In this document: one piece after another, positions 1 to 12,000 of the stretch | Position numbering within the stretch: position 1 is the first letter of the stretch | How the letters are laid out: the number at the start of each line of letters is the position of its first letter | Assembly (NCBI GenBank): GCA_015501585.1 | Contig: JADNRY010000065.1 | Coordinates: forward strand, 62,001-126,000 | DNA length: 64,000 bases | From: Rhodocollybia butyracea | Lineage: Eukaryota > Basidiomycota > Agaricomycetes > Agaricales > Omphalotaceae | Direction: 5' to 3' | Made by a program: the position numbers and the translations under genes | Notes under the pieces: generated by a model | Seen by the model: only the letters and a program-made list of their open reading frames with translations | Told to the model about the DNA's origin: nothing | Database searches by the model: none

Positions 1-65
1 CCATTTGACCGAGGCGTTACCTGGAAGTCCACCGCATCAGGCCCAGGGTTCATCGACATCGACAT
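1..65 (-). CDS. possible 5' exon of a gene leaving the window
   Basis: On the minus strand an ATG at 63-65 opens a short frame beginning MSMSMNPGPDAVDFQ. A candidate splice donor (GTAACG) follows about 15 codons in, and the rest would lie beyond the left edge. There is no recognisable domain and the stretch is too short to test. On the plus strand two frames are also open for about 30 codons before TAG stops near 90-110, so it could instead be the 3' end of a plus-strand gene. This entry is a pointer, not a firm call. Confidence 0.2.
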   Translation of the reverse strand, partial: MSMSMNPGPDAVDFQVTPRSN

Positions 66-961
66 ACTTCGATGGCAGGTTCTAGTCTAGGGCAGTCTAG
101 GGGCGATAAGTGACACTCTGAACTTCAGTATCGATTCCGGCTGTTTCCTAAATAAGGACCACCTGGCCGGTAATCCTTCCGTACTTTTCGCGATGTCCAT
201 GCTGTCCTCACGGTATTCGGTCCACTACGAAACCCGACGTGTTACAGCGCAGCCGCTATGGCTAGGCTTAAAGAGGAAAATACAGTATCCAAAGCCATTC
301 TCTACTCAACTATACTATACAGTTCTTCATTGATTGGCTATAGACCAAGGATCCGACATATCAAAGCCTCAACAGCAATCCAGAGAAGCAAAGAAGTATT
401 AAATTGAGATATACGCGCGCGCAGGATCTCGAATATCTCGATGGAGCACCTGGAGTGATCTTTTTTTCAGAAACTCATGCCTCGATGTCCACTTTTGGTG
501 GCATTATATTCCCTCGGTGGTTCTCGTTTTTGTAACCGGAATCAAGGGGTCAGTGGAGAATGGGAAAGAAAAATAGAGCCACACGGTATGATGTAGCTTG
601 CTCCGTGCTTTCCGCGTCGAAATTAGACTCAAAGCGCTCATCATTTTCCCACAATCAGTGAGCGTTTATTTACTCCTCGATCAGTGAAGCTGCTGTATCA
701 GAATCAATCAAGTACGAAGCTGTGGACCGTCGATCCACAGTACAAATACAAGAAGAAGAAATGATTCAAGTTAGCTAAGCTAACGTATTTACTTGGTATA
801 TATGTCTTGGCCCCACGTCACCGCTACTAGCGAAACGACTGAACAGCTACATACGGAGTGGGTATGATATTATAGCAAGCCGTATTCGAACTTTACTGTA
901 TCGTAATGCATTTTCATTTCAATATCATATACGTAGCATCCCACATATGTGGAAATAGCTG
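66..961. other. intergenic, no gene seen
   Basis: About 0.9 kb lies downstream of the permease gene. No frame of useful length and no spliced exon pair can be supported. It holds a near-palindrome around 771-787 (GTTAGC..GCTAAC) and ordinary AT-rich sequence. It may contain the promoter of a gene starting at the left edge and the 3' UTR of the permease. Confidence 0.4.
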
Positions 962-3555
962 TTACATCTGGGAAAACGGGATAAGTTTTGGTGGCATACA
1001 ACTTGAATGGCAATATTGACTCACCATCCAAGCCCAAAATGCTTCTGCTTTGTTTTTGGGTGGAGGTTCATCGCGTCTAGTAGAGGGCGGGTCAGACGCG
1101 AAAAGAGCATAGAGAAAAACAACGCACTCATCAGCCTCAATCTCCGCAATATTCGTGACGAAATCCATGTCTGGCGCCTCTACATATGGTTGCCTGTACC
1201 AGAACTTTGCACCGATGTAGAGGATGGGGAATAGAATGAAAGGAAGATAGTTCGTGACAAAGGTAGCTGTGTCCCATTTACCCTTCAGGAACACGGAGAA
1301 TCCACTAAACTGTAAAATCCCGTCAGTCTCAATGAGATGGAAAATACAGGGCCAACGTACGAGACCAAAGACAAAGGTAGCGATAGTCCCGTACCAGGCA
1401 GCGAACGGCTGAAGGGGGGCAACAAAGGGAAGCTTCGATCGGTCGTATCCTTGCGCTTTCATGCCTTTGTAGAATCTCTGTCGAACAATTAGTTACAAGT
1501 CGATCGGCTTGAACAGAATGCGACCCACAATATAGGTAACATTGATTCCAAACCAGGTCATCAGACCAGCGATAGCTGTAGAAGGGATGCAGTTAGGTAT
1601 ATGTGCCAAGAAATTTACCAGGAAATACCACCAACCAGTCATGTTGGAGAACCACCCAAACACTGTCCCAGCGCCGGAGCTGACACCCATGAAAGCCAGT
1701 AGAGAAAAGGAAGCACAAAATATGATAGAAACATATGGAAGACCTCTCCTCGTCGTTCTCAAGAAAATACGTGGAGCGTTGCCAGAAAGCGCAAGACCAT
1801 CTTGGTATAAAGATATCAGTAGCCAGTTCATAGGTCAACTAACGCAGTACTCACGAAGTGAACGTGAGCTGGTGTACAGGTCTGAGCTAGCAGCAGACCA
1901 CGCCGCAGTAAGGAGACATGCATTGATAAGCTGATAATCATAATAGGTTAGTTAGTCAACGCTAGGGTGTACAGCATTCTATATCTCTCACCGAAGGTAG
2001 ACCTTTGATACCAGCTTTCTGTATAGCGATGACGAACGGAGAACCCGCAGCAGTTTTGCTGCTCAAATGAAGGCCTGGGTTATTGGAGGGGACAAGCAAA
2101 CCGATGACGGCTGTGCCACCAACGTAGAATAAGAGGATACGAAAGTATACTCGTTTAATAGCTTTCGGCAAATTTCTTCTAGGATTTTTGGTTTCTCCGG
2201 CGGCGATCTAGATAAACAGAAGCGATTAACACGGTGAAATAACCACAGAGCCAGCTCACAAATGACATACAGCAACAATCTCTGCTCCAATGAAGGCGAA
2301 TGCGGCTTGTGTGATAACAGCCCACCTACACACACCATTAGTTGCTGCTTTGCGATGAGTGGGCTACAGACTTACCATCCAAGGAACTTCCCGGTGTTAC
2401 CGGGAATATCGTTATATTGTACGAAAGGTCCTGGCTGTGAGGAGAGATGACTAACAGAACTCCTGGACCTGTAAGGGTACTTACGTTCTTCCAGTACCGG
2501 AAACCCAGACGATCGTGATCGGGCCCACCTGAACCAAGATGAATTCCTGCAAGTGCAACTTCAAAGGACATTATACCTCCAAGATCGAGAACGATTCCCA
2601 AAATAATCAAGCCAGTTATAGTCAAGACCTTAATACTTGCAAAGATGAACTCGGCCTCTCCATAGACGCCTGGAACTTACATCAGTATCGTCAATACAGG
2701 TATTACTTGTCTACGCACCTGCACCGCAAACATTGATACCGACGACGACAACCAGACATATACTGATCCAGGCGTAGTCGAGCTTCGTGTTTTTGTCCCA
2801 GTAGTTGATTAGAACAGCGGCAGCGGAGAGTTCAGTTGGAAGAGTGAGAGTCCAATTATACCAATAGTTCCATCCCATTGTGAAACTGAACGCTAAAAGC
2901 ATAGGTCGAGATCCATACAGCGGGTTCGCAGTGGCCATCAGTGAATGAGCGTACCGTTGTCTACAAAACGTCGGGCCAATGTGATATGCCCTCCTGGCAA
3001 TGGGAGATATGCAATCTGAAGTTGTCTTGAGCATTTCAGTGTATGACGGCGCGCAAGCTTATTACCATTTCTCCAAGTGAAATCATGGTAGCCCAGCAGA
3101 CCGACCCAACAGTGATATAGCCAAGAAGCAAGCCTGTGAGTAGAATCAGCAGAGTGATCGAGTATCAAAACGTGAACAACATACCAACAGGACCTCCGTT
3201 GGCCAGAGAGTTTGCAGTTCCTTCACGATTGATTAGCCTTCGATGAGAGAAGAATCTTCGAAGACTCACCCAGAAACAATCCGGTACCAATGACGCCTGG
3301 AATTGGTGAGATACGATTCCTCCCAGCTATAGAGTAACTTACCTCCGATACTACACAAGTCAAGTTAGCAGAGATACGATTCAGGGAACGAGAAGCTTAC
3401 CTGATCATTGCGACATGCCTATTCTTCAGCTGCCTGTGAAGGCCATGGTTGTGCCCATCGCCACCGTTGTGGTAGGTGGGATTCGACTCGATCACCGAGG
3501 TTTGGGAGTCACTTTGGGCCGCTTTCTCCTTTTCGAGCCTTGACAATGTTGACAT
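962..3555 (-). CDS. amino-acid permease (fungal AAT/YAT family)
   Basis: Predicted 12-helix plasma-membrane importer that brings amino acids in with protons. The cytosolic N-terminus is charged (MSTLSRLEKEKAAQSDSQ...) and is followed by the family signature of the first helix (ISIGGVIGTGLFLG). Next come GGPVGLLLGYITVG and a GEM-type motif, the segment with MGWNYWYNWTLTLP, and CGAGAYGEAEFIFASIKV. Helices continue to the C-terminal exon ending near 962 (family usually about 500-560 residues). The ATG at 3553-3555 is chosen because it opens the tail typical of the family; the frame is open further upstream but has no better start. The gene is split by many introns of about 50 bp. One exon is only 8 nt (3343-3350) and another 27 nt (3270-3296), both inside the conserved first-helix region. 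Substrate specificity cannot be read from sequence. Confidence 0.9.
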
Positions 3556-4200
3556 TGTAGAAAAGGGAGAGGGGGGTGAGGGGTTTACTGGTAGTAATCC
3601 TCTTTTATAATGATTACTCCATACCAGGCTGTACACTAGATCTCGTTATTCCCGCTTAGGGTAAAGGGTCTTGCGACACTTTCAAGCCAAATTTTGGCAT
3701 AGAATTTGAGTGGATATTACGTAGTTTCCTTTTAAGGTAGGTTGGCCATCTACGGCGAGATCCAGGGTCCGGAACTCAGGCTACTTGTTTTCGCCGTTCT
3801 GTGTCAGGATACTGGTTAAGTTCTGTTAAGTTACTTATACGCTAACGCTGAAGCGATACGCTTGCCGGCGCTAATTATCTGTTATCAGCTGTTCAGCTGT
3901 ATGATTTTGAAATTTCACACCGATATTCATTTCTGTCAGAAATGAGGTGCTATGGCTACAGATGGCTACACCAACACATCATGATCACTAAATATTGAGG
4001 TACCAGTCATAACAACTTCAAGAAACCAAAAGAACTCACTGCTACTTTGCGTATCTGTTTTCGGCGTTCAATGTTGATTCAATGACGTCGATACGTTTAG
4101 GTTCCGATGATCATGATCAATTTTTGTCTTTTACTTCCAGCATGACCATGCATACACATGCTACTAGGTGCTACTAGATTGAACATTATATCTTACCGAA
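3556..4200. other. intergenic between permease and kinase-like gene
   Basis: About 645 bp between the start of the permease gene and the stop of the kinase-like gene, both on the minus strand. It should hold the permease promoter. No coding frame, RNA gene or clear TATA box is supported. Short direct repeats of GTTAAGTT occur near 3816-3830. Confidence 0.5.
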
Positions 4201-6953
4201 CTACGTCCAGCTAAACACTCGCGTGACAAAACCAATTGGTTTTTGATACCATGACCTGAGAGAAGGGTCGCGTGAGGCACTTTTTTGCCCGGTTTCACCC
4301 ATATCTGACTTGACGAAACATAGAGAAGTGGGGACGGCAGCCGATGTCGACGTATTTTGCTCATCCACAGCAAACCGAACCCTGCGCGACGACGCGGGCC
4401 CACCAGTTGCATCTGAAACATCACTACTACCTATATCATCGCCTTCTTCCAAAACACGCCGACGCTTTTGTATTCTGGTTTCTGGCGCTGTGCATTCTAA
4501 GTCGTGCTGGATCTCCCATAGAGAGCGTTTCAAGTTACCCAGCGACCTTGGATGCCGAGGACCTGGAACTTTCTTCTCGGGATTCTGTATGGCAGCCCAT
4601 GCGAGCTCTTTCTCCGACCTCTGCAGTCGTCCGAGAAAAACTTGTACATCTGGATCCACCCATCGAGGATGATCGGGATACAATTTGATTAAATCAGGAT
4701 GAGGGAGTTGCTGGAGTGCACATTGGGCCAGGTTTTCCATTGCGACTCGAGCCCAACTCCTTCGGTCCTCCTCGTTAATGGCTCGTGGTAAAGAAGGATA
4801 CCGTAGATTGGGAAGCCAATCATATTTACCTAACCCAAGACATTTATCTTCCAACCCAGCGGAAGAGGTGGAAGAATTGGATACGGAGGTGTGCAGTGGC
4901 AAATTACCAGTTACCTCCCCAGGAGAAGTGCTCGGGGATGATATAGAGGTGGTGGAGACGTGGTCCCGATCTTCTACAACTATGAATGAAGAACTACTTT
5001 CGGGCGCCTCATCGTCCAAACGAACACGTTTTGTAGGTCGATCATCGTCGCAATGAGATTCAAAAGACCCAGAACGTTTCCGAACTATTCGACCCACTCT
5101 AGACAACTCTGCACCCAGAAGCTGACGAGCTTGTGAGGGAAACAGATCACTTGAAGTCTGCGGAGGTAGGTCCGACAGCACGCGGAGGAGTGCCAGTCTG
5201 TCAAAGATCCCTGGGGATGACTGAGGTGAATTATGATGGGCCGGCGGACTTCGTATGTGACTGCCACTTCTGCGAGGAGGCAGGGGGAATGGAGGAAACG
5301 GAGGAAACGAATCAACGAGATTCGGATGGCCGCTTTGTTTGCTTTGTTTACTCATCTCTGGCAGATACAGCGTCGGTGGGGGATTGCTGGGAAGTTGAGA
5401 TCTAGAAGACTCCGGAGGGACAATCGGAGGCAAGTCTTCGAGCTTGGGCTTGGTGTCCTGGATACTGTGTTTGCTGTTTTCTGTTTGCATCATTTGATCT
5501 CCGTTTGGTTTATCGTCGGAAGATCCAGATAAAGGAACGGACACCTGACACCGTGGCTTGAGTGATGCCAGAAACGCGTGATAGGCACCCGTTTGCTGCT
5601 GAAGAGTCTGACCTGGTACGATGAATACTCGCGGCAAGCTCGGTGCAGCAATCCAATCTTGCCACTCTTGTGCATCGAGCACGGGAGGATTGAGCGCATC
5701 GTCCTCTGTTTCGTCCTCCAGCTCAGGAGTGTAACTCGGATTCAGAAACGCTCTGCTGGCCTCGTCAGTATTGTGTTTGTTCCGCCTCAAACATCGTTCG
5801 CGTTTCTCCTTCTCATACATCCGAGATCCAGGGTAATCCAGCTTCACCTTCACTTTCCGTATCTCTCTTCTAAGATCCCCCGGTGTCGCAGGTCGTAAAA
5901 ACACTTTAGCGTTAGGCTCGAGAGCAGCACTTTCTTGGAAATCGATAATAGTAACCTGAGCGTCACCACCTATGAGCATATGTCTGAGTTCGATATCGCC
6001 ATGGAACACTCCTCGAGAGTGGATGTTGACAAAAGCATCCAGACATCGCTCTTTGAGTGATAAAGGCATGTCAGTGCTGGCTTCGATCCAGAACGAGCTG
6101 TGCGGTGGTTCCATCGCCACATTCAAGGCACTTGGGGCGCTGAAAACACCGATAATGTTGGGCACACATTGGCCTTGCAAGGGCCGAAGCTGTTTCTTGT
6201 ACAAGGCAAGCTGAAAATTCTGATAAGTCGGTGATAAAGTATTCCGTATGACACCCCCACATACTTCAGAATAGAAAGCTTTGTCCCATTCCTTGTTGGT
6301 TTTCCATCTACATGTCATTAGACGACTTCGATTTGAGTATGAACATCGGTGATTAACTCACGATTTGCAGATGTAACTGAGCTGCCGGCCAGCTACCTTT
6401 CCTTTCTTGTAGTAGGTTGAGCACATAGCGCCAGCTGCATCACAGATCAATGGGTGAAGAAATGTGACAAAAGTATAAAGACACGCCTGATAGAAACCTG
6501 GATTCCTCATCTAATATGTTATGCCCAGACGTCCACTTCCACTTTCCAGACGGCGCATATAGTTGCCGGAATAAGTCTGATAAGCCAGTAGCAGGCTCAG
6601 GTACTTCTGGGATAGGCGAAGGAGACCTTTCGGTTTCAGGATGAGATTTCGAGGCGGCAATAACATCCTGTAAATTCAGGATAGGCAAAGTTGGAGGGGT
6701 CGTCAAGGCAGGAATAAGAGGTATGGTAGAGTTTGTAGGCGCTGAATCTGTGTGCAGAAGATCCTGAAGCTGCTTGAAGAAATTCGAATTAGGATCAAGG
6801 CCGCAATCGTCTAATAAACGCGTTGTGGCGAAAGTGTTATTCGTTTGCATTCTGTAAAAAGAAAAGATGAGAATTTCAGCTCGACAAATAGAACGGTATA
6901 TAAGATACCTTGAGAGCCATGTTGTAACCAGGTGAGAACAAGCGAAAATTCAT
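4201..6953 (-). CDS. protein-kinase-like fold protein, catalytically doubtful
   Basis: The kinase-like core is seen in the order YICKSWKTNKEWDKAFYSE (candidate beta-3 lysine and helix-C glutamate), then FHGDIELRHML in place of HRDxxxxN, then VTIIDFQES in place of DFG. The catalytic Asp of the HxD motif is kept, but the metal-binding Asn is Met and the DFG Gly is Gln, so activity is uncertain. A long Ser/Pro-rich, low-complexity region follows, then a basic stretch (KRVRLDDE), a Trp-rich segment near NEEDRRSWARVAMENL and a basic C-terminus. The main exon is 4201-6318; an upstream exon begins near 6850. The chosen Met at 6951-6953 is the first ATG in the upstream exon. A splice acceptor near 7010 hints at one more 5' exon that I could not place. 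Similar degenerate kinase-like genes are common in Agaricomycetes (family knowledge). Function is unknown. Confidence 0.6.
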
Positions 6954-7191
6954 TTCGAACAAAGGCGTTGCCACTTCAAGAACAAGGCGTTGTTGAACAA
7001 GGACGTCAAGCACTAAAAAGGAAATATCAAAGCTGGGCTGACTTAGTGATTGCTCAGTGATTGGACCCACAAAGTTTCAATGGTAGTGTTACACGATAGC
7101 AAGTACGTTCTAGTCTAAGTAAATTAATGAAAGCGAATGATAGCTGTGGTGTGATCAACAATATTAAGATTAACTGTGTCGTCTATGGCAT

Positions 7192-8450
7192 TTACTCAGC
7201 ATCGTCAATCGTCTTGGAATCGACTAAATTTTCAGATAATGCAGTCTCCTTGGAGTCACGGGCCTGGAGATCAAGGTCGAGGGCCGTGCACATAGCATCA
7301 ACCTCGAATACACTAGCATCGACGCCCATAACGGCAGTGGAGGGACGACGAGAATGAATGCTACACCCAGCGCAGACAAACGATTTTCCACCGGCCATGA
7401 TCCAACTGCCCCGTCGCTCATAGTCTTCAAGGCTCATGAGGTGACGGGAGTCAGCGTCCCATTCCAGGGTTTCCTGGCATCTTGTATCAAGCCATAACGC
7501 CAATGATCGCGTATTGGAAGAATCAATTGAAGCAACGCCTGGAGAGGGAGGATATGTGGGGGGGTGGAGACTGTTGTCGGTTAAGGCCAGAGTGTCAATA
7601 GTCAAGTGTGGAGGAACGGCGGAAGAAGGGGCTTCTACATGTTTCCGTGTGAACATCCGCTTAGCAGCGACGGCAACATGTTTCATCGTTCGATGCACCT
7701 TTTTGATGCCTCGAGACATCTTGTGGCCAGGAAGAGATTCTTCTGAGGGTTCTGCTAGTTCAGAAGCACGAGCGCCGTTAGAACACTCTGATAAAGATTC
7801 AGATGATTCTGGCGTCAAAGGACGAAAGATTTGGCGACGCATGGGGGACGGGAAAGGCACGTAGGGACTGTTAGGATGGCGCAAAGAAGGAATTTGGAAT
7901 AGATCCTTATCCTTTTGCGATGCATTTGAGTCAGGAAATAAGGGCTGTGATAAAGAAGGCAAGGGCGGTAGCGCTGGACACTCGCTCACACGTGAAGGAC
8001 GACGAGAACGAGGGCTGCTTTCAGTTAACATGAACGACTGGAAGTTGAAGTCGAGGTTGGAACGAAAATGTACACTTGAACCAGAGAGGATGGGGGGTAG
8101 AGCTTGGAATGAGTTGGAGATAATTGGGCGCATACTATATTTCGATTGTTGGCCGATAGTTATGGACCCTGTGAAGCTACTCGCTCGCGAGGTTGATCTT
8201 ACTCTTGTCGGCTATATTATCACGGGTCAGTCGACGAAGCGAGAAGTATCTCCGCACATACAACATTGTCCGTCGTTGGCGATACTTCCTCTCCAAGAGG
8301 CGAGCGAGTATAGCGCCGTCGAAAAGAGTCGCTTCTGGGCCTTGAAGAGCTCAAAACAACGCTCTTGGACGGTGGAGGAGTCTGGTTCAAGTTGATTAAA
8401 AAAGGGCTGTCCTCGGCAAGACTAGCAAGACAACTCTCAAAGTCGGACAT
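7192..8450 (-). CDS. hypothetical Ser/Pro-rich basic protein, two exons
   Basis: No family recognised. Exon 1 (8262-8450) encodes MSDFESCLASLAEDSPFLIN followed by a Pro/Ser/Arg-rich stretch. A 50-bp intron (8212-8261) has donor GTATGT, a CTGAC branch site and acceptor ATATAG, and joins in phase to exon 2, which ends at 7192. The product is about 400 residues, mostly predicted disordered. It has a basic patch (KKVHRTMKHVAVAAKRMFTR) and a more ordered C-terminal part with LALWLDTRCQETLEWD and a CxxC pair (VCAGCS). A shorter model starting at Met 8133 is possible, but the phase-compatible intron favours the longer one. It lies upstream of, and on the same strand as, the kinase-like gene. Confidence 0.6.
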
Positions 8451-9039
8451 GGTGAAATACGGTCAAGAACCGCCAGCAGCCAAGTTGAACACCGCTTGTT
8501 GGGACCAGGCTGGGGCGTGGATCTGTCAATGTCAAAGAGCAAAGAGCTCAACCGGGCGTCTATCCGGCCCGGAAATCAAATGATATCACCTCATAGTACT
8601 TACTACCTTTTCTTTTCTCTGTTCACGCGTCGTGTTTCCCCGAGAATCCGCCTCTGTATACCCCCTCAAACATGACAAGAGCTCTCTGTAAACATCAAAC
8701 TTGAAGAAATCTCTGATTACTATATTCAGATAAACGACCCGCAGTAACTGTGTAAGGAAAAGCCCCTTCCAAGTTCAAGCATCGTTATTCCGTTGGTTCG
8801 AACTCCAATGTGCTCCCTTCAGGAACAAAATCACCTTTAACATGGTTTATAATTATACAGCAGCATGGTACCTTTCTTGGACAGATGACGATGACTCTCT
8901 TGCGTTTGTTCTCTGTGTTAAATCAGTGCCTAGCTTCCTCTATGACCGAATATCAAGCGTGAAAACATACATGGTTCAGCTGCAAAGGGAGGGTGAAACG
9001 TCGCTTTTATTTCGGTGGACTTTTCTCCCAAAGCAGCCA
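8451..9039. other. divergent intergenic region, xyloglucanase promoter
   Basis: Separates the minus-strand hypothetical gene from the plus-strand xyloglucanase gene and should hold both promoters. A C-rich block (TACCCCCTC near 8658) could bind a carbon-catabolite repressor, but this is inference from motif shape only. A GGTTCGAACTCC word near 8797 resembles a tRNA B box, but no A box or cloverleaf was found. No coding frame is supported. Confidence 0.45.
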
Positions 9040-9047
9040 TATAAATA
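9040..9047 (+). promoter_or_regulatory. TATA box of the GH74 gene
   Basis: TATAAATA lies 48 bp before the chosen ATG (9095), an ordinary distance for a strongly regulated fungal secreted-enzyme gene. Confidence 0.6.
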
Positions 9048-9094
9048 GAGAGCAAGTAACAGATCCTCTTTCAGGTCTCTTGGTCCTGCGAGAT

Positions 9095-12000
9095 ATGCAT
9101 ACGCGCGCGCTTAAACTCTTGGCCTTCGTCGCGTCTGCGACAGGGCCGTTGGCTTTTGCCCAGGTATCTCAGCAAAGCTACACCTGGGAAAATGTTAAGA
9201 TTGGTGGAGGTTAGTAATGACATTCAGATTATTTCATTTAGGCAAATACCATTTGTAGGAGGAGGATTCGTCCCAGGCATCGTCTTCAACCCCAGCGAAC
9301 AGGTGAAGCAGACTCGCTCAATGACGACTGCGCTTTGAATCCTGACCAGACATGCGCATAGGGTCTTGCATTTGCTCGTACAGATATTGGCGGTGCCTAT
9401 CGTTTGAACTCTGACGATTCATGGACTCCGCTCTTGGATGCTGTTGCAACGAGCACAAACTGGGACTCTGTCCGTATTGTTTTTTTTTACATTTTCCATT
9501 TTAGCTTACCAGCTTTCAGTACGGAGTGGACGCGCTGGCTACGGATCCAATCGATACGAGTATGTCTCCAGCGTTATTTTGAAGCTTTTCTTCTGATTCG
9601 CTGTCACACAGACAACCTCTACTTGGTACCATATTCATCTCTTCAAAGTCGATGAGTTCCTACTAAATTCTCGAAGGCCACCGGCATGTACACCAACAGC
9701 TTTGATCCAAACAATGGCCGGATTCTCATCTCAAACGACAAGGGAAACACTTGGACCGCAAGTAATTTGCCTTTCAAAGTCGGTTAGTGAGTTTGACTAC
9801 CCCTTTTTACCCACAAACTGACCGCAATATACAGGTGGAAACATGCCAGGTTAGCACTGCGACTTGACTATGCTTGCCTGCTGACACTGTTGTAAAATCT
9901 CTTCATTTTCGCCTTTTTGCTTCTCCTGCATTCGCTATGATTCCTGCCAACTCAAGGACGTGGGATGGGAGAGAGGCTTGCGGTGGACCCAAATCTCAAC
10001 TCCATTCTCTTCTTTGGTGCTCGTAACGGTGCCGGATTATGGAAATCCACAAATTCCGGTGTGACGTGGACTCAAGTCACCAACTTCCCCAGTGTCGGTA
10101 AGCTATCTCTCTTCGTTTCCTGGAGTTATACCTCTCACAGGCTTGCCATAGGTACGTACGCCCCCGACCCAACCGACCCAACCGGATACAACTCGGATCT
10201 CATCGGACTCGCCTGGGTCACTTTCGATTCTACCTCGGGAACCAAGGGAAAAGCAACCCCTCGCATCTTTGTCGGTGTTGTAAGTAGTCTTTCTTAGAGG
10301 CACTCAGATAAGCCTTTCAATCTCATGCCTCACTAGGCAAATCTGGGTGCCAATAACATTTTCGTGACTGAAAATGGAGGTTCTACTTGTCCGTTTTTTT
10401 ACCTTCTCGTCCCTTGATCATATGGAGTTGATACGTCCTGTTTAGGGGCCGCTGTTGCTGGTCAAAATACGACATTCCTGCCGCACAAGGGTGTCCTTTC
10501 CCCAGCAGAAGGCACTCTATATGTCAGCTACAGGTGAATACCAGGTACTGCTTTTGATCATTCGCATGGTCTCATCCCCTTCAGTAATGGCGCTGGCCCT
10601 TATGACGGTACACTAGGCTCTGTTCAGAAGCTTGACATTGCAACCTCGACATGTGAGTTCTTTCGCTTAGATTGTGATTTTCCAACATCTCATATCGATA
10701 AGGGACGGATATTACGCCTGTTTCTGGTTCTGACTTGTATTTCGGTTTTGGAGGGTTAGCCGTTGATCTCCAGGTTCCCGGAACTAGTAAGTGGTCAGCT
10801 TCCCAGTGTCGGCTTGGTCGTAGTCTAATGCAATGACAACCATAGTCATGGTCGCAGCTTTGAACTCGTGAGTGACTTACATCTCAACGTTAGCTTAAAA
10901 TAATCAACTCTATCTAGATGGTATTTCCTCTATCTTCTGTTTTATGTGACTCTAGCTGAGTATTCTCTAGGTGGTAAGTAGTACACACATACACCTTGAT
11001 ATTCGCTTTTAGTAATTTCCCTTCTGCAGGCCAGATGGTCAAATTTTCCGCTCTACAGACAGCGGAACTACTTGGACTCAGTTGTGGGAATGGTAAATGC
11101 GCCTCTAAACCCTAAAGACTGATAGCGGTTTTAACCGGTTGTCTTTTAGGATTAGCTATCCTACGCTTCAAAAGTTTTACACCTACGATGATTCACTCGC
11201 ACCTTGGATCGGTAAGCATTTCTCTGCCTCGTTATTACAATCATCGTCCTCATTTTTTTTACCATTAGGACCTGATTCTGTAGATCTGACTCTCGGAGAC
11301 TTGCAAATCGGTTGGATGATGGAAGGTATCTATTTTTCTTCGATTATTCGGCACTTATGTTGGGATCGGCGTGCCCGCTAACTTTTCTCTCTTCCTTTTC
11401 TCTTCAAGCCTTGGCTATAGATCCATTTGATTCGTCACATCTACTTTATGGAACAGGAGAGACTATCTATGGTAGTCATGATCTCACAAATGTTTGCCCT
11501 TTTTTATGCTTCCACGCTATTTCTTCGCTCATCGTCATGGTAGTGGGATACAGAGCACATGATAACGCTCTCTTCATTGGCTGACGGCATTGAAGAGACT
11601 TCCGTACAGGTATGTCCTCGCTACTCGTCAAGAATGGCTGATCGGTGAACTATGTATAGGGCCTTGTTGCTCCTCCTACCGGTCCGCTGCTTCTTTCTGT
11701 TGTCGGCGACGTTGAAGGTGGGCACTAGCAGTCAATATTCATCGAGAAGACCATGAACGCCTACTTTGATTGTCAGGCTTTGTTCACACCTCTCTCACCA
11801 CTCCTCCTACTCAAGAATTCCAGACTCCCAAGTGGTCTACTGGTGCTGACATTGATTATGCCGGAAACAACCCCACAGATTTCGTTCGGATTGGGTCAGA
11901 CACTGGATCAACTCTCCAGCAAGTCGCAGTATCGACAGGTAAAAGCGACGCTGAAGCTATGCTTGTGGAGCTGATATCTATTTTTTTTAGATTCTGGTAG

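Noticed and set aside
8220..8262. Reading exon 1 of the unknown gene through to a C-terminal NVVCAEILLASSTDP
   Set aside because: CAEI suggested a pheromone-type CaaX end, but it is not C-terminal, and a clean 50-bp intron removes it.
8790..8815. tRNA B-box-like word GGTTCGAACTCC
   Set aside because: No A box at the right distance and no cloverleaf.
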